A DNA stretch of 64,000 nucleotides from Mesorhizobium kowhaii (GCF_003253745.1 NZ_MZXV01000010.1:114279-178278); one strand, 5' to 3'; numbered from the stretch's first letter, positions 7,999-18,140 are shown. Numbers and translations are program-made. Notes: generated from the letters alone by a model not told the origin.

Positions 7999-10665
7999 TC
8001 AGGCTGCCTCCAGCGCCGCCTTGACCGCGGCGATCGCATCACTGGCTTTCGAAGCGTCGGGGCCACCGGCCTGCGCCATGTCGGGCCGCCCGCCGCCGCC
8101 CTGACCGCCCAATGCGGCGGAGGCCACGCGCACCAGATCGACGGCGCTGAAACGGCTTAACAGATCATCGGTGACAGCGACCACGACGCTCGCCTTGTTG
8201 TCCTCGCCGGCGCCGACGAAGACGACGACGCCGGAACCGAGCGAGCTCTTGCCGGCATCGGCCAGCGGCTTCAGATCCTTCGGCGAAACACCCGAGACCG
8301 CCTTGCCGAGGAAGCCGACGCCCGCCACCGTCTCGTTCTCGGCCGGCGCACCCGCCGCGGCTCCGCCGCCCAGCGCCAGTTTCTTGCGCGCTTCGGACAG
8401 TTCCTTCTCGAGCTTCTTGCGCTCGTCGAGCAGCGCCTCGACACGCGCCGGCACGTCGGCCGGCGAGATCTTCAGCGTCGCGGCGACCGATTTCAAACGC
8501 CGGTCCTGCTCGTCGAGATGCTTGCGTGCGGCTTCGCCGGTCAAAGCCTCGATGCGGCGCACGCCGGCGGCGACCGCGCTGTCCGACACGACACGCACCA
8601 GACCGATATCACCGGTCGCCCTGACATGCGTGCCGCCGCAGAGCTCGACCGAATAGGGCCGGTTGGCCTTGGCGCCATGCAGGCCGGTGCCCATCGACAC
8701 GACGCGCACTTCATCGCCGTACTTCTCGCCAAACAGCGCCATGGCGCCTTCGGCAATGGCGTCGTCGACCGACATCAGGCGCGTGCTCACCGGGCCGTTC
8801 TGGACGACGATCTCGTTCGCCATGCGCTCGACCTCTTCGAGATCCTCTGCTGAAATCGGCTTGTTGTGCGAGATGTCGAAGCGCAGGCGCTCGGGCGCGA
8901 CCAGCGAACCCTTCTGCGCGACATGGCTGCCCAACACCTCGCGCAGCGCCTCATGGATCAGATGCGTCGCGGAATGGTTCGCGCGTAGCCTGGAGCGCCT
9001 GATATGGTCGACCTTCAGCTCGACGGCAGCGCCCGTCTTGACTGTGCCGCTGACCACCTTGCCGAGATGGACGAACAGCCCATCGGCCTTCTTCTGCGTA
9101 TCGGAAATCTCGATCGAGAAGCCCTCGCCAGAAATGACGCCGGTGTCGCCCATCTGGCCGCCGGACTCGGCATAGAACGGCGTCTGGTTGACGACCACGG
9201 CAACCGCGTCACCCTTGCTTGCGCTGTCGACGGTCTTGCCGTCCCGGACAAGCGCCTGGATGAGGCCTTCCGCCTGCTCGGTCTCGTAGCCGAGGAATTC
9301 GGTGGCGCCGGCCTTCTCGCGCACCGGGAACCAGACACTCTCGGTGGCCGCGTCACCGGAGCCTGCCCAGTGGGCGCGTGCTTCGGTCTTCTGCCGCTCC
9401 ATGGCATTGGTGAAACCGGCAAGATCGACCGAGATGCTGCGCTGGCGCAGCGCGTCCTGCGTCAGGTCGAGCGGGAATCCGTAAGTGTCGTAGAGCTTGA
9501 AGGCCGTCTCGCCATCCAGCATGTCGCCTGCGTGCAGCGTTTCCGTCGCCTCCGCAAGCAGGCCGAGGCCGCGCACCAGCGTCTTGCGGAACCGCGTTTC
9601 CTCGAGTTTCAGGGTCTCGGTTATCAACTGTTCGCCGCGCACCAGCTCCGGATAGGCCTGGCCCATCTCGCGCACCAGGGCCGGCACCAGGCGCCACATC
9701 AGCGGATCGCGGGCACCGAGCAACTGCGCATGGCGCATGGCGCGGCGCATGATGCGACGCAGGACATAGCCACGGCCTTCGTTCGAGGGCAGCACGCCAT
9801 CGGCGACCAGGAAGGAGGACGAGCGCAAATGATCGGCAATGACGCGGAAGGATGCGACCGTCTCCTTGTCGGGACCGTGCCCGATGGCGGACGACGCCGC
9901 GTCGATCAGGTGACGGAACAGATCGGTCTCAAAGACGCTCTCCACCCCTTGCAGGATGGACGCCATGCGCTCCAGGCCCAAGCCGGTGTCGATCGACGGG
10001 CGCGGCAGGTCGATACGCTCCTCCTTCGTCACCTGTTCATACTGCATGAACACCAGGTTCCAGAATTCGAGGAAACGGTCGCCATCCTCCTCCGGGCTGC
10101 CTGGAGGGCCGCCCCAGATGTGTTCGCCGCGGTCGATGAAGATCTCCGAGCACGGCCCACAAGGTCCGGTGTCGCCCATCGCCCAGAAATTGTCCGAGGT
10201 CGCGATGCGAATGATGCGGTCGTCGGAAAACCCGGCGATCTTCTTCCAGAAGCCGGCCGCCTCATCGTCCGTGTGATAGACGGTGACCAGCAGCTTGTCC
10301 TTGTTCAGCCCGAATTCCTTGGTGATCAGGTTCCAGGCGAGCTCGATGGCGCGCTCCTTGAAGTAGTCGCCAAAGGAGAAATTGCCCAGCATCTCGAAGA
10401 AGGTCAGATGGCGCGCGGTGTAGCCGACATTGTCGAGGTCGTTGTGCTTGCCGCCGGCGCGAACGCTCTTCTGGGCGGTCGAGGCGCGCGAATAGGGCCG
10501 CTTCTCCAATCCAGTGAAGACGTTCTTGAACTGCACCATGCCGGCGTTGGTGAACATCAGCGTCGGATCGTTGCGCGGCACCAGCGGGCTAGACGCGACG
10601 ATCTCGTGACCCTCCTTGCGAAAGTAGTCGAGAAATGTCGACCGGATCTCGTTCACGCCACTCAT
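7999..10665 (-). CDS. alaS: Alanyl-tRNA synthetase
   Basis: An 888-residue class II synthetase that charges tRNA-Ala and edits mischarged Ser/Gly. It starts [20 protein letters not shown]; the aminoacylation core contains [17 protein letters not shown], class II motif 2 and the GLGLERM motif 3. The editing domain shows [11 protein letters not shown] (HxxxH zinc/editing motif) and CGGTH (the second metal pair). The C-terminal coiled region (about 715-765) and the C-Ala domain follow, ending [12 protein letters not shown]. Length is normal. A 7-bp hairpin lies in its leader at 10688-10705. The recA gene upstream, on the same strand, has its own terminator. Confidence 0.97.
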   Translation of the reverse strand: MSGVNEIRSTFLDYFRKEGHEIVASSPLVPRNDPTLMFTNAGMVQFKNVFTGLEKRPYSRASTAQKSVRAGGKHNDLDNVGYTARHLTFFEMLGNFSFGDYFKERAIELAWNLITKEFGLNKDKLLVTVYHTDDEAAGFWKKIAGFSDDRIIRIATSDNFWAMGDTGPCGPCSEIFIDRGEHIWGGPPGSPEEDGDRFLEFWNLVFMQYEQVTKEERIDLPRPSIDTGLGLERMASILQGVESVFETDLFRHLIDAASSAIGHGPDKETVASFRVIADHLRSSSFLVADGVLPSNEGRGYVLRRIMRRAMRHAQLLGARDPLMWRLVPALVREMGQAYPELVRGEQLITETLKLEETRFRKTLVRGLGLLAEATETLHAGDMLDGETAFKLYDTYGFPLDLTQDALRQRSISVDLAGFTNAMERQKTEARAHWAGSGDAATESVWFPVREKAGATEFLGYETEQAEGLIQALVRDGKTVDSASKGDAVAVVVNQTPFYAESGGQMGDTGVISGEGFSIEISDTQKKADGLFVHLGKVVSGTVKTGAAVELKVDHIRRSRLRANHSATHLIHEALREVLGSHVAQKGSLVAPERLRFDISHNKPISAEDLEEVERMANEIVVQNGPVSTRLMSVDDAIAEGAMALFGEKYGDEVRVVSMGTGLHGAKANRPYSVELCGGTHVRATGDIGLVRVVSDSAVAAGVRRIEALTGEAARKHLDEQDRRLKSVAATLKISPADVPARVEALLDERKKLEKELSEARKKLALGGGAAAGAPAENETVAGVGFLGKAVSGVSPKDLKPLADAGKSSLGSGVVVFVGAGEDNKASVVVAVTDDLLSRFSAVDLVRVASAALGGQGGGGRPDMAQAGGPDASKASDAIAAVKAALEAA

Positions 10666-10687
10666 GAATGCTGCCTTTTCGAGAGAA

Positions 10688-10705
10688 CCGCCGGCGAACC
10701 GGCGG
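10688..10705 (-). promoter_or_regulatory. Hairpin in alaS leader
   Basis: A perfect 7-bp GC stem with a 4-base loop, 23 bases before the alaS ATG. It is too close to the start to be a terminator of another gene and no U-run follows. It could affect alaS translation or mRNA stability. Confidence 0.35.
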
Positions 10706-10724
10706 AAAATGGGCTCTGGGTATC

Positions 10725-10832
10725 AAAGCGCGTCGCGCTGAAAACGGATTCAGTCGACGCGCTTTAAGTTTTTGCTTCTATGCATGTCGTTGTCCCAAAA
10801 CCGCTGCGCACTTTTGGGCGACATCCATCAGA
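10725..10832. repeat. Rhizobial intergenic palindromic repeat (two-hairpin element)
   Basis: AAAGCGCGTCG (10725-10735) is exactly matched by CGACGCGCTTT (10755-10765). A second imperfect palindrome follows, from TGTCGTTGTCCCAAAAC to CTTTTGGGCGACA (about 10785-10827). From memory, this composite element recurs in Mesorhizobium intergenic regions; a genome search would confirm its copy number. Confidence 0.6.
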
Positions 10833-10940
10833 AAATAGACTTGGCCTTTTAGCGGTCGCACCGCACCCTGTCCAGAAACACGGAATTGGTCCAAATCGCG
10901 ACTTTTACCAGCCGTTCGAACCGGGCTGCCCACGAACCCA

Positions 10941-10975
10941 AAACGAAAAACCGCCGGCTCGAAAGCCGGCGGTTT
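10941..10975 (-). terminator. recA terminator
   Basis: On the minus strand CCGCCGGCT (10972-10964) and AGCCGGCGG (10959-10951) form a 9-bp stem with a 4-base loop, followed by TTTTTCGTTTT. It lies about 95 bases after the recA stop. Confidence 0.85.
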
Positions 10976-11068
10976 GGAACGCGAAAACACAGAACTCAAT
11001 TACATAAGCTTGAGATAATGGAACAAGATTATGGCCGATCTTCGGCCGGCATCTTGCGCACGAAGTTG

Positions 11069-12166
11069 TTACATCGCGCCGGATTCCTCCTCGAAACCGT
11101 CGTCGCCGCTCTCGGCGCCGCCATTCTCGAGGAATTTCTCAGCGATCAACCCGGCATTCTGCCTGAGCGCCAGTTCGATCTCGCGCGCCGTGTCGGGATT
11201 GTCGCGCAGGAACAGTTTGGCATTCTCGCGGCCCTGGCCGAGACGCTGCGAATTGTAGGAGAACCAGGCGCCCGACTTCTCGACCACGCCGGCCTTGACG
11301 CCGAGGTCGACCAGTTCGCCGGTCTTGGACACACCCTCACCATACATGATGTCGAACTCGACCACCTTGAAGGGCGGCGCCAGCTTGTTCTTGACCACCT
11401 TGACGCGGGTCTGGTTGCCGACGACCTCGTCGCGGTCCTTGACCGAGCCGATGCGGCGGATGTCGAGGCGGACCGAAGCGTAGAATTTCAGCGCATTGCC
11501 GCCCGTCGTGGTCTCGGGCGAACCGAACATGACGCCGATCTTCATGCGGATCTGGTTGATGAAGATGACCATGGTGTTGGAGCGCGAGATCGATGCGGTC
11601 AGCTTGCGCAGCGCCTGGCTCATCAGGCGGGCTTGCAGGCCGGGCAGCGAATCGCCCATCTCGCCTTCGATTTCGGCGCGCGGCGTCAGCGCCGCGACCG
11701 AATCGACCACCAGCACGTCGATGGCGCCGGAGCGCACCAGCGTGTCGCAGATTTCCAGCGCCTGCTCACCGGTGTCGGGCTGCGAGATCAGAAGGTTTTC
11801 CAGATCGACGCCAAGCTTGCGGGCATAGACCGGATCGAGCGCATGCTCGGCATCGACGAAGGCGCAGATGCCGCCCTTCTTCTGGGCTTCGGCCACGGTG
11901 TGCAGCGCCAGCGTCGTCTTGCCCGAGCTTTCCGGCCCGTAGATCTCGACGATGCGGCCGCGCGGCAGGCCACCGACGCCAAGCGCGATGTCGAGGCCGA
12001 GCGAGCCGGTCGGCACGGTTTCGATCTCGACGACCTGCTCGTTCGCGCCGAGCCGCATGATCGAGCCCTTGCCGAAAGCCCGCTCGATTTGCGACAGCGC
12101 CGCATCCAGAGCCTTTGATTTGTCCACCGCTTTGTCCTCTACCAGCCGCAAAGAATTCTGAGCCAT
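11069..12166 (-). CDS. recA: Recombinase RecA
   Basis: A 365-residue RecA, the ATP-dependent strand-exchange protein and SOS co-protease. Walker [10 protein letters not shown] is at residues 77-85, Walker [14 protein letters not shown] (here [10 protein letters not shown]) is near 150, and loop L2 has the conserved Phe/Gly/Asn set in [20 protein letters not shown]. The C-terminus is acidic (EESGAM end with several Glu/Asp), as in most RecA proteins. The start [20 protein letters not shown] is the standard rhizobial one. Two SOS-box-like sequences lie upstream (12225-12239 and 12291-12305) and a terminator downstream, so it is a single-gene unit. Confidence 0.98.
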   Translation of the reverse strand: MAQNSLRLVEDKAVDKSKALDAALSQIERAFGKGSIMRLGANEQVVEIETVPTGSLGLDIALGVGGLPRGRIVEIYGPESSGKTTLALHTVAEAQKKGGICAFVDAEHALDPVYARKLGVDLENLLISQPDTGEQALEICDTLVRSGAIDVLVVDSVAALTPRAEIEGEMGDSLPGLQARLMSQALRKLTASISRSNTMVIFINQIRMKIGVMFGSPETTTGGNALKFYASVRLDIRRIGSVKDRDEVVGNQTRVKVVKNKLAPPFKVVEFDIMYGEGVSKTGELVDLGVKAGVVEKSGAWFSYNSQRLGQGRENAKLFLRDNPDTAREIELALRQNAGLIAEKFLENGGAESGDDGFEEESGAM

Positions 12167-12224
12167 GATACATCACCCCTTGGTCGTCAATGAAGGCCGG
12201 ACAATCCGTAATCCCTGCCTATTT

Positions 12225-12239
12225 GTACCTTTTTTGTTC
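12225..12239 (-). promoter_or_regulatory. SOS-box-like LexA site upstream of recA (proximal)
   Basis: GTAC-CTTTTTT-GTTC matches the alphaproteobacterial LexA site GTTC-N7-GTTC with one mismatch. It lies 59 bases upstream of the recA start, a normal operator distance. Confidence 0.65.
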
Positions 12240-12290
12240 TCGTTTGGCAAGGGGGTTCAAATATCTGAAAAACAATCAATATCCGGATTT

Positions 12291-12305
12291 GTTCTTTTTT
12301 TGTCC
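12291..12305 (-). promoter_or_regulatory. SOS-box-like LexA site upstream of recA (distal)
   Basis: GTTC-TTTTTTT-GTCC matches GTTC-N7-GTTC with one mismatch. It is 125 bases upstream of recA and 66 bases from the proximal box, with the same T-rich spacer. Confidence 0.5.
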
Positions 12306-12447
12306 TAGGGATTCGATCAGGAATGCGCCTCGCATTGGGCCAGACGGTGCAGTCGTTTCGATCTGCCGAATCGCGGGCCTGCATGCGAAGCTTCATCACA
12401 CAGCCTAGCGCTTGTGCGGCTGGAATAACAAAGGTCATATCGCCGGC

Positions 12448-13392
12448 ATGCTGAAATCTCCAAGAATTCTGGCAGTGGGCGGCGCCCATATCGACCGGCG
12501 TGGCCAGGTGTCCGGCGCTTACGTGCCGGCCGCGTCCAATCCCGGCACGATGCGCGAGGATGTCGGCGGCGGCGTCTTCAATGCTTTGCGCAATGCGGTC
12601 CGGCGCGGCGTTTCGGCCTCGCTGCTGTCGGTTCGCGGCGGCGATGCCGCCGCCGATACGGTTTCACGAGCCATCGCCGAGGCCGGGATTGCCGACCTGT
12701 CCGCCGTGTTCCTCGATCGCACGACGCCGAGCTATACGGCGCTGATCGACCGCGAGGGCGAATTGATCGTCGGCTTTGCCGACATGGCGCTCTATGAACT
12801 GGCGTTTCCCAAGCAGGTCAGGCGCTCGAAGGTGCGAGAGGTTATCGCTGCCGCCGATGCCGTCTTCTGCGACGCCAATTTGCCGACGGCGGCACTGGAG
12901 CGGCTTGTGGCACTCGCCGCCGGCAAACCCGTCTTCGCCATTGCCATTTCGCCGGCCAAGATCGTGCGCCTGAGGCCGGTGCTCGGTAATCTGGCCGTCG
13001 TTTTCATGAACCGGCGCGAGGCAGTCGCACTGGCCGGCCTGGACAGTGCGGCCTCAGGGCAGGACATCGTAGACGGGCTGAAACGCGCGGGGCTCAAAAG
13101 CGGCGTGGTGACCGCGGGCGGCGCTCCCATGCTGGGCTTCGATGAAGCCGGCAGCTTCTCGATCCTGCCGCCGACGCCAAGAAAGGTCGCTGACGTCACC
13201 GGCGCCGGCGATGCGCTGGCGGGTGCAACGGTCGCTGCCTTGCTGCGTGGCATGCCCTTCCGCGCAGCCCTGCGCGAAGGCATTGCCGCAGCGACGCTGG
13301 CCATCGAAAGCGCCGACGCCGTTCCCGATTTCACTACGGCGGCTTTCACCGAGGCGCTGGCTCTTGTGCCGGATGCGCAGGAAGTGGCATGA
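12448..13392 (+). CDS. psuK: PfkB-family carbohydrate kinase, probable pseudouridine kinase
   Basis: A 314-residue ribokinase-fold protein. The N-terminal pattern MLKSPRILAVGGAHIDRRGQ and GGGVFNALRNAVRRG is the PfkB substrate lid and sugar-binding region. DVTGAGDALAGATVAALLRG is the ATP/anion-hole signature with the catalytic Asp (the usual DTGAGD carries an inserted Val). It is followed 75 bases later by psuG, so the likely job is phosphorylation of pseudouridine to pseudouridine 5'-phosphate, which PsuG then splits. The assignment rests on that pairing; the family alone would allow another nucleoside or sugar. I chose ATG 12448; an upstream in-frame ATG at 12412 lacks homologous sequence. 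Confidence 0.8.
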   Translation: MLKSPRILAVGGAHIDRRGQVSGAYVPAASNPGTMREDVGGGVFNALRNAVRRGVSASLLSVRGGDAAADTVSRAIAEAGIADLSAVFLDRTTPSYTALIDREGELIVGFADMALYELAFPKQVRRSKVREVIAAADAVFCDANLPTAALERLVALAAGKPVFAIAISPAKIVRLRPVLGNLAVVFMNRREAVALAGLDSAASGQDIVDGLKRAGLKSGVVTAGGAPMLGFDEAGSFSILPPTPRKVADVTGAGDALAGATVAALLRGMPFRAALREGIAAATLAIESADAVPDFTTAAFTEALALVPDAQEVA

Positions 13393-13467
13393 GACCGGCC
13401 AGTTCATAGTGCCGGAGTGTTTTCGCGCGTCCAGATGGATGCGCATCGCTCCGGATTGGAGATCAGG

Positions 13468-14385
<918 letters not shown>

Positions 14386-14410
14386 GACACCAGTACTTCA
14401 GCCTTTAGCG

Positions 14411-14574
14411 GCGAATGCCCCCTCACCCGGATTGCCAAAACCGAATTGCGAAGGGCAATTCGGGGCAATCCGGCCTCTCCCCGAGGGGAGAGGAGCTTGC
14501 CAGCGCCGACGCCAACCTCTTCTCCCCAGCGGGGAGAAGGTGGCCGCGAAGCGGCCGGATGAGGGGGCGGCCTC
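14411..14574. repeat. RIME-like intergenic mosaic element (four hairpins)
   Basis: Successive palindromes: nested CCGGATTGCC (14427-14436)/GGCAATCCGG (14464-14473) enclosing CCGAATTGC/GCAATTCGG; CCTCTCCCC/GGGGAGAGG (14474-14493); CTTCTCCCC/GGGGAGAAG (14519-14539); GGCCGC/GCGGCC (about 14541-14556). Ends read CCCCCTCACCCGG and CCGGATGAGGGGG. This is the CCTCATCCGG/CTTCTCCCC vocabulary of rhizobial RIME elements. It lies between convergent psuG and the TfoX gene. Confidence 0.7.
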
Positions 14575-14587
14575 GCGCTTACGGGCG

Positions 14588-14911
14588 CTATTTCCCCGCC
14601 CGCCGCCCCGCCTCATAAGCGCGGCGTGCCCAGGCCGTCATCTCGTCGGGATCATCAAAAGCGCTGTCGGGAATGCTCCAGTAGGGCATTGAGACCAGCT
14701 TGCCGTGGCGAGAGCCGGTATAGGTCCACTGCCGACAGCCTGCGGCCTCGAAGTCGGGCGCGCTTTGCGCGTCGGCCTTCAGCATCAACTCGCCGCGCAG
14801 CACGATGGCGACGATGACGCCATCGAAATAGATGCCCTTGCCGCCGAACAGTTTGCGGATGCTGACCGGGCCGAGGCCCTCGAAGAGTTCTGCGATGCGT
14901 TCATTGTCCAT
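14588..14911 (-). CDS. TfoX N-terminal-domain protein
   Basis: A 107-residue protein consisting of one TfoX/Sxy N-terminal domain: ELFEGLGPVSIRKLFGGKGI, YFDGVIVAIVLRGELMLKAD, and the WTYTGSRHGKLVSMPYWSIP core. The C-terminal TfoX domain of the competence regulator is absent, as in most rhizobial members. It ends in a basic tail (RRAYEAGRRAGK). Cytoplasmic; family role is often called a competence or transcription-related regulator, but function here is not established. It is transcribed divergently from the GFA gene at 15003. Confidence 0.85.
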   Translation of the reverse strand: MDNERIAELFEGLGPVSIRKLFGGKGIYFDGVIVAIVLRGELMLKADAQSAPDFEAAGCRQWTYTGSRHGKLVSMPYWSIPDSAFDDPDEMTAWARRAYEAGRRAGK

Positions 14912-15002
14912 GCCGCGATCATGTCATCGCGCCTGGGACTTGTCATGCCGCAACCAAAATGCTGCTGACAGGTTGAAAGACGTCTATCGGAGTTTTCCCA
15001 TC

Positions 15003-15500
15003 ATGCCGCTTCTGCTCAAGGGTTCCTGCCGCTGCAATGCCGTCCGTTTCGAGGTGGAGAGCCACACGCCGGCGCCGTTCATGCTGTGCTACTGCTCGAT
15101 CTGCCGCAAGCAGCAAGGCGGCGGCGGCTTCGCCATCAATCTCGGTGCCGACAACGAGACCCTGAACATCAGGGGTAAAAGGAACCTTGGCGTCTACCGG
15201 GCCGAGATCGAGGACGATGAACATCCGCAGTGCGAGGTGTCATCGGGCGAGCGCAATTTCTGTCGCAAATGCGGGTCGGCACTGTGGCTCTACGATCCGA
15301 CCTGGCCGGAGCTCGTGCATCCCTTCGCCTCGGCGATCGACAACGACCTGCCCATCCCGCCAAGCCGGGTGCATCTGATGCTGAAATACAAGGCGAACTG
15401 GGTCGAGCCAGTGGTTGGCAAGGGCGACAAGACGTTCGATGTCTACCCGGAGGAATCAATCGCCGACTGGCACAAGCGGACGGGGATGTGGGTGGAGTAG
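15003..15500 (+). CDS. GFA-family zinc-binding protein
   Basis: A 165-residue GFA (glutathione-dependent formaldehyde-activating enzyme/CENP-V) fold protein. Zinc cysteines are in place: GSCRCNAVRF (CxC), CYCSICRKQ (CxxC), NFCRKCGSALW (CxxC). Family members bind structural zinc and have been linked to formaldehyde-glutathione chemistry, but most have unproved function. Start MPLLLKGSCRCNAV at 15003 places the first CxC near residue 9, as usual; upstream in-frame ATGs overlap the TfoX gene leader and lack family sequence. It stands alone and ends 35 bases from the convergent sufA stop. Confidence 0.85.
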   Translation: MPLLLKGSCRCNAVRFEVESHTPAPFMLCYCSICRKQQGGGGFAINLGADNETLNIRGKRNLGVYRAEIEDDEHPQCEVSSGERNFCRKCGSALWLYDPTWPELVHPFASAIDNDLPIPPSRVHLMLKYKANWVEPVVGKGDKTFDVYPEESIADWHKRTGMWVE

Positions 15501-15534
15501 CGTCCTTCACCCCGTAAACGGGGCGAATAAGAGC

Positions 15535-15915
15535 TCAGGCGGAAGCGCGCGCCTCTGCCAGCGCCTTCAGATCGGCCGGCTTCAGTTCGACGGATTCGCC
15601 GCAGCCGCAGGCCGAACTCTGGTTCGGGTTTCGGAAGGTGAAGCCGGTGCGCAGTGTCGTCTGCTCGAAATCCATCTCGGTGCCGAACAGGAAAAGGGCA
15701 GCCTCCGGCGCCACATAGACATGGGCGCCGTCGCGCTCGATGTGGTCGTCCTTGGTGTTGGGCTCGGTCACCAGGTCGACCGTGTATTCCATGCCGGCGC
15801 AGCCGCCCTTCTTGATGCCGAGGCGAATGCCATGCGCGCCGTCGCGCGTGGCGACGATCTCGCGCACCCGGTCGGCGGCCTTTTCGGTCATCGTGATGAC
15901 GGCAAAGCGTCCCAT
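15535..15915 (-). CDS. sufA: A-type Fe-S carrier SufA
   Basis: A 126-residue A-type iron-sulfur scaffold/carrier. The three cluster ligands are visible: Cys in KKGGCAGMEY, and Cys-Gly-Cys in SSACGCGESV. It accepts clusters from SufBCD and passes them to apoproteins. ATG at 15915 (MGRFAVITMTEKAADRVREI) has GGAG 6 bases upstream; a GTG at 15933 is the weaker alternative. It is the last gene of the suf operon, 85 bases after the DMP19-family gene, and matches the A position of the rhizobial sufS2BCDS1XA order. The C-terminal tail after the CGC (KPADLKALAEARASA) is slightly longer than in E. coli SufA. Confidence 0.92.
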   Translation of the reverse strand: MGRFAVITMTEKAADRVREIVATRDGAHGIRLGIKKGGCAGMEYTVDLVTEPNTKDDHIERDGAHVYVAPEAALFLFGTEMDFEQTTLRTGFTFRNPNQSSACGCGESVELKPADLKALAEARASA

Positions 15916-16000
15916 ATCGTTCTCCACTTTCACGCGGGTTCAAGGCCTGCGGATCATTCTCACCTAAGATGGTGAACATTTCCAAGTGCTGCAAGCCCGT

Positions 16001-16510
16001 TCAGTGTTCGCTATCCAGCAGTTGGCTAGCCGTATGCTGCAGAACGGCATGCATCCCTGTTGCATGATTCTCCTCAGCGACGTGAAATCGATCAGTCGCC
16101 TCATCGAATGCCGTCTCCGGCAATTCCTCCATCCTGTCCATTCTAGCTAGGCGATCCTCTGGGAAGTCAGCGCCAAAGACCATCAACGCGCGTGTGGCAG
16201 CTTCCGCATGATCCGCCAGGCCAAACGACTGCATGGCAGAGATAGCGCGGGTGATCGTTATTCCGAATGAATTGTGGAAGTATTGGTCAAAACCTCCATT
16301 CATGACATCGCGAAGCAACGAATCCGCACAAAGGACATCGGCAACGTCGGCGGGCAGATCGCTCAGGAATGCATGAAACTTGGCGGACGTGTCGCAGGCA
16401 TACAGAAAGCTGTCACCGCCCCAACGCTGCATAAGTTTCATGGTTGCCGGTGGCACGAACTCGGGAACGTCTATCTCCCACTCCTCCACCTGCAGGCCTC
16501 TCAATACCAA
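16001..16510 (-). CDS. DMP19/DUF4375-family protein within the suf operon
   Basis: Up to 169 residues. The core DVLCADSLLRDVMNGGFDQY followed by FHNSFG matches the DMP19-like DUF4375 family (NGGFxQYFxNSxG). That family includes DNA-mimic-type proteins; whether this one acts so is unknown. The N-terminus is uncertain: the frame opens at TTG 16510, overlapping the sufT stop by 10 bases, and the next good ATG (MKLMQRWGG) is at residue 24. It is acidic, with a high Asp/Glu share. It sits between sufT and sufA on the same strand, so it is probably co-transcribed with the Fe-S genes, though it is not a standard suf component. Confidence 0.7.
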   Translation of the reverse strand: MVLRGLQVEEWEIDVPEFVPPATMKLMQRWGGDSFLYACDTSAKFHAFLSDLPADVADVLCADSLLRDVMNGGFDQYFHNSFGITITRAISAMQSFGLADHAEAATRALMVFGADFPEDRLARMDRMEELPETAFDEATDRFHVAEENHATGMHAVLQHTASQLLDSEH

Positions 16511-16902
16511 CCCACCGCCACTTGCGCCTCTTCCGACATGCGGTCGGGCGACCAGGGCGGATCGAAGGTCATGTTGACCTCGACGCCGGAAACGCCTTCG
16601 ACGGCGCCGACGGCGTTTTCGACCCAGCCGGGCATTTCGCCGGCGACTGGGCAGCCCGGCGCGGTCAGCGTCATGTCGATCTTGACTGAGCGGTCGTCCT
16701 CGATGTCGATCTTGTAGACGAGGCCAAGCTCATAGATGTCGGCCGGAATTTCCGGGTCGTAGACCGTCTTCAGCGCCGAGACGATGTCATCGGTCAGCCG
16801 CGCCAGTTCGTCGGCGGGGATGGTCGAGGCGGAAACCACGCTGTTGGCGGCGGTTTCCGGAGTGGTTTCGGCAGCGATGCTCACATCATCCATGGTCGTC
16901 AC
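16501..16902 (-). CDS. sufT: SUF-associated DUF59 protein SufT (SufX of rhizobia)
   Basis: A 133-residue MIP18/DUF59-family protein. After a ~35-residue variable N-terminal arm comes the conserved ALKTVYDPEIPADIYELGLV and MTLTAPGCPVAGEMP, containing the single conserved Cys, then TFDPPWSPDRMS. Such proteins help mature Fe-S proteins, probably in transfer after SufBCD. The start overlaps the sufS1 stop by four bases (16899-16902), indicating translational coupling. Position after sufS1 is that of sufX in the Rhizobium suf operon. Confidence 0.93.
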   Translation of the reverse strand: MTTMDDVSIAAETTPETAANSVVSASTIPADELARLTDDIVSALKTVYDPEIPADIYELGLVYKIDIEDDRSVKIDMTLTAPGCPVAGEMPGWVENAVGAVEGVSGVEVNMTFDPPWSPDRMSEEAQVAVGWY

Positions 16903-18140
16903 CCAAAAAACTTGCGCGCTTTTTCAAGCGCCTCGGCCAAAGCATCAACTTCGGTCCTGGTATTATACATGCCGAACGATGCCCTGCATGTGGAGGTTAC
17001 GCCAAAGCGTTTCAACAGCGGCTGGGCGCAATGCGTGCCGGCGCGTACGGCAACGCCTTGCCGGTCTATCACCATCGACACGTCATGCGCGTGAATGCCC
17101 TGCAGTTCGAAGGAGATGATGGCGCCCTTGCCTGGGGCGTCGCCGAAGATGCGCAGCGAATTGATGGCCCGCAGGCGCTCATGCGCATATATCTTGAGGT
17201 CTTCCTCATGCGCGGCGATGCGTTCGCGGCCGACCTTTTCCATATAGTCGAGTGCGGCGCCGAGCCCGATCGCCTGCACGATCGGCGGCGTGCCGGCCTC
17301 GAAGCGATGCGGCGGCTCGTTGTAGGTGACGATGTCCTCCGTCACCTCCTCGATCATCTCGCCGCCGCCCATGAACGGGCGCATGCCCAGGAGAATGTCC
17401 TTCTTGCCGTAGAGCACGCCGATGCCCGACGGACCGTAGACCTTGTGGCCGGTGAAGACGAAGAAATCGCAGTCGAGATCCTGCACGTCGATCGGCATAT
17501 GCACGGCGCTCTGGCTGCCGTCGACCAGCACCGGAATGCCGCGTGCGTGCGCGATGCGCACGATCTCCTTGATCGGCGTCACCGTGCCCAGCGCATTCGA
17601 CATCTGGGTGATGGCGACCAGCTTGGTGCGGTCGGTCAGCCGCTTCTCGAATTCCTCGATGTGGAAGAGGCCGAGATCGTCGACCGGCACCCAGACCAGT
17701 TTCGCACCCTGCCGCTCGCGGATGAAATGCCACGGCACAATGTTGGAGTGATGCTCCATGATCGACAGCACGATCTCGTCGCCCTCGCCGATGTTGGGCA
17801 TGCCATAGCCATAGGCGACGGTGTTGATGGCCGAGGTCGTGTTCGAGGTGAAGACGATGTTGTCGGTGCTCGGAGCATTGAGGAAACGGCGCACCGTCTC
17901 TCGCGCCTTCTCATAGGCGTCGGTCGCCGCATTGGAGAGGAAATGCAGGCCGCGATGGACGTTGGCATATTCCTGGGAATAGGCGTGCTGGATGGTGTCG
18001 AGCACCACCTGCGGCTTCTGCGCCGAGGCGCCATTGTCGAGATAGACCAGCGGTTTGCCGTAGACCTCGCGCGACAGAATCGGGAAGTCGCGGCGGATCG
18101 CCTCGACGTCGTAGGGGATGTTTTCGACTTTCTGGTCCAT
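16899..18140 (-). CDS. sufS: Cysteine desulfurase SufS (sufS1)
   Basis: A 413-residue group II cysteine desulfurase. It removes sulfur from L-cysteine as a persulfide for Fe-S assembly, using PLP. The PLP-binding Lys is in FVFTGHKVYGPSGIGVLYG (about residue 230) and the catalytic Cys in AVRAGTHCAQPLLKRF (about residue 370), the short group II loop. N-terminal YDVEAIRRDFPILSREVYGK is typical for SufS. No sufE gene is visible in the window. It follows sufD across a 105-base gap that holds a RIME-like hairpin element, and overlaps sufT by four bases. Confidence 0.96.
   Translation of the reverse strand: MDQKVENIPYDVEAIRRDFPILSREVYGKPLVYLDNGASAQKPQVVLDTIQHAYSQEYANVHRGLHFLSNAATDAYEKARETVRRFLNAPSTDNIVFTSNTTSAINTVAYGYGMPNIGEGDEIVLSIMEHHSNIVPWHFIRERQGAKLVWVPVDDLGLFHIEEFEKRLTDRTKLVAITQMSNALGTVTPIKEIVRIAHARGIPVLVDGSQSAVHMPIDVQDLDCDFFVFTGHKVYGPSGIGVLYGKKDILLGMRPFMGGGEMIEEVTEDIVTYNEPPHRFEAGTPPIVQAIGLGAALDYMEKVGRERIAAHEEDLKIYAHERLRAINSLRIFGDAPGKGAIISFELQGIHAHDVSMVIDRQGVAVRAGTHCAQPLLKRFGVTSTCRASFGMYNTRTEVDALAEALEKARKFFG

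Larger units (their letters stand above)
10666..11068. other. recA-alaS intergenic region
   Basis: No gene is supported. From alaS outwards it holds: a leader hairpin CCGCCGG-cgaa-CCGGCGG (10688-10705); a rhizobial repeat element (10725-10832); an unassigned stretch; and the recA terminator (10941-10975). Bases 10976-11068 form the recA 3' UTR. Confidence 0.6.

Noticed and set aside
9004..10767. 587-codon open frame on plus, opposite alaS
   Set aside because: Antisense to alaS over its whole useful length and without recognisable motifs.
10778..10999. 73-codon frame on minus between alaS and recA
   Set aside because: It covers a repeat element and the recA terminator, so it is unlikely to be translated.
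12187..12489. 100-codon frame on minus upstream of recA
   Set aside because: It spans the SOS boxes and promoter region of recA; no family features.
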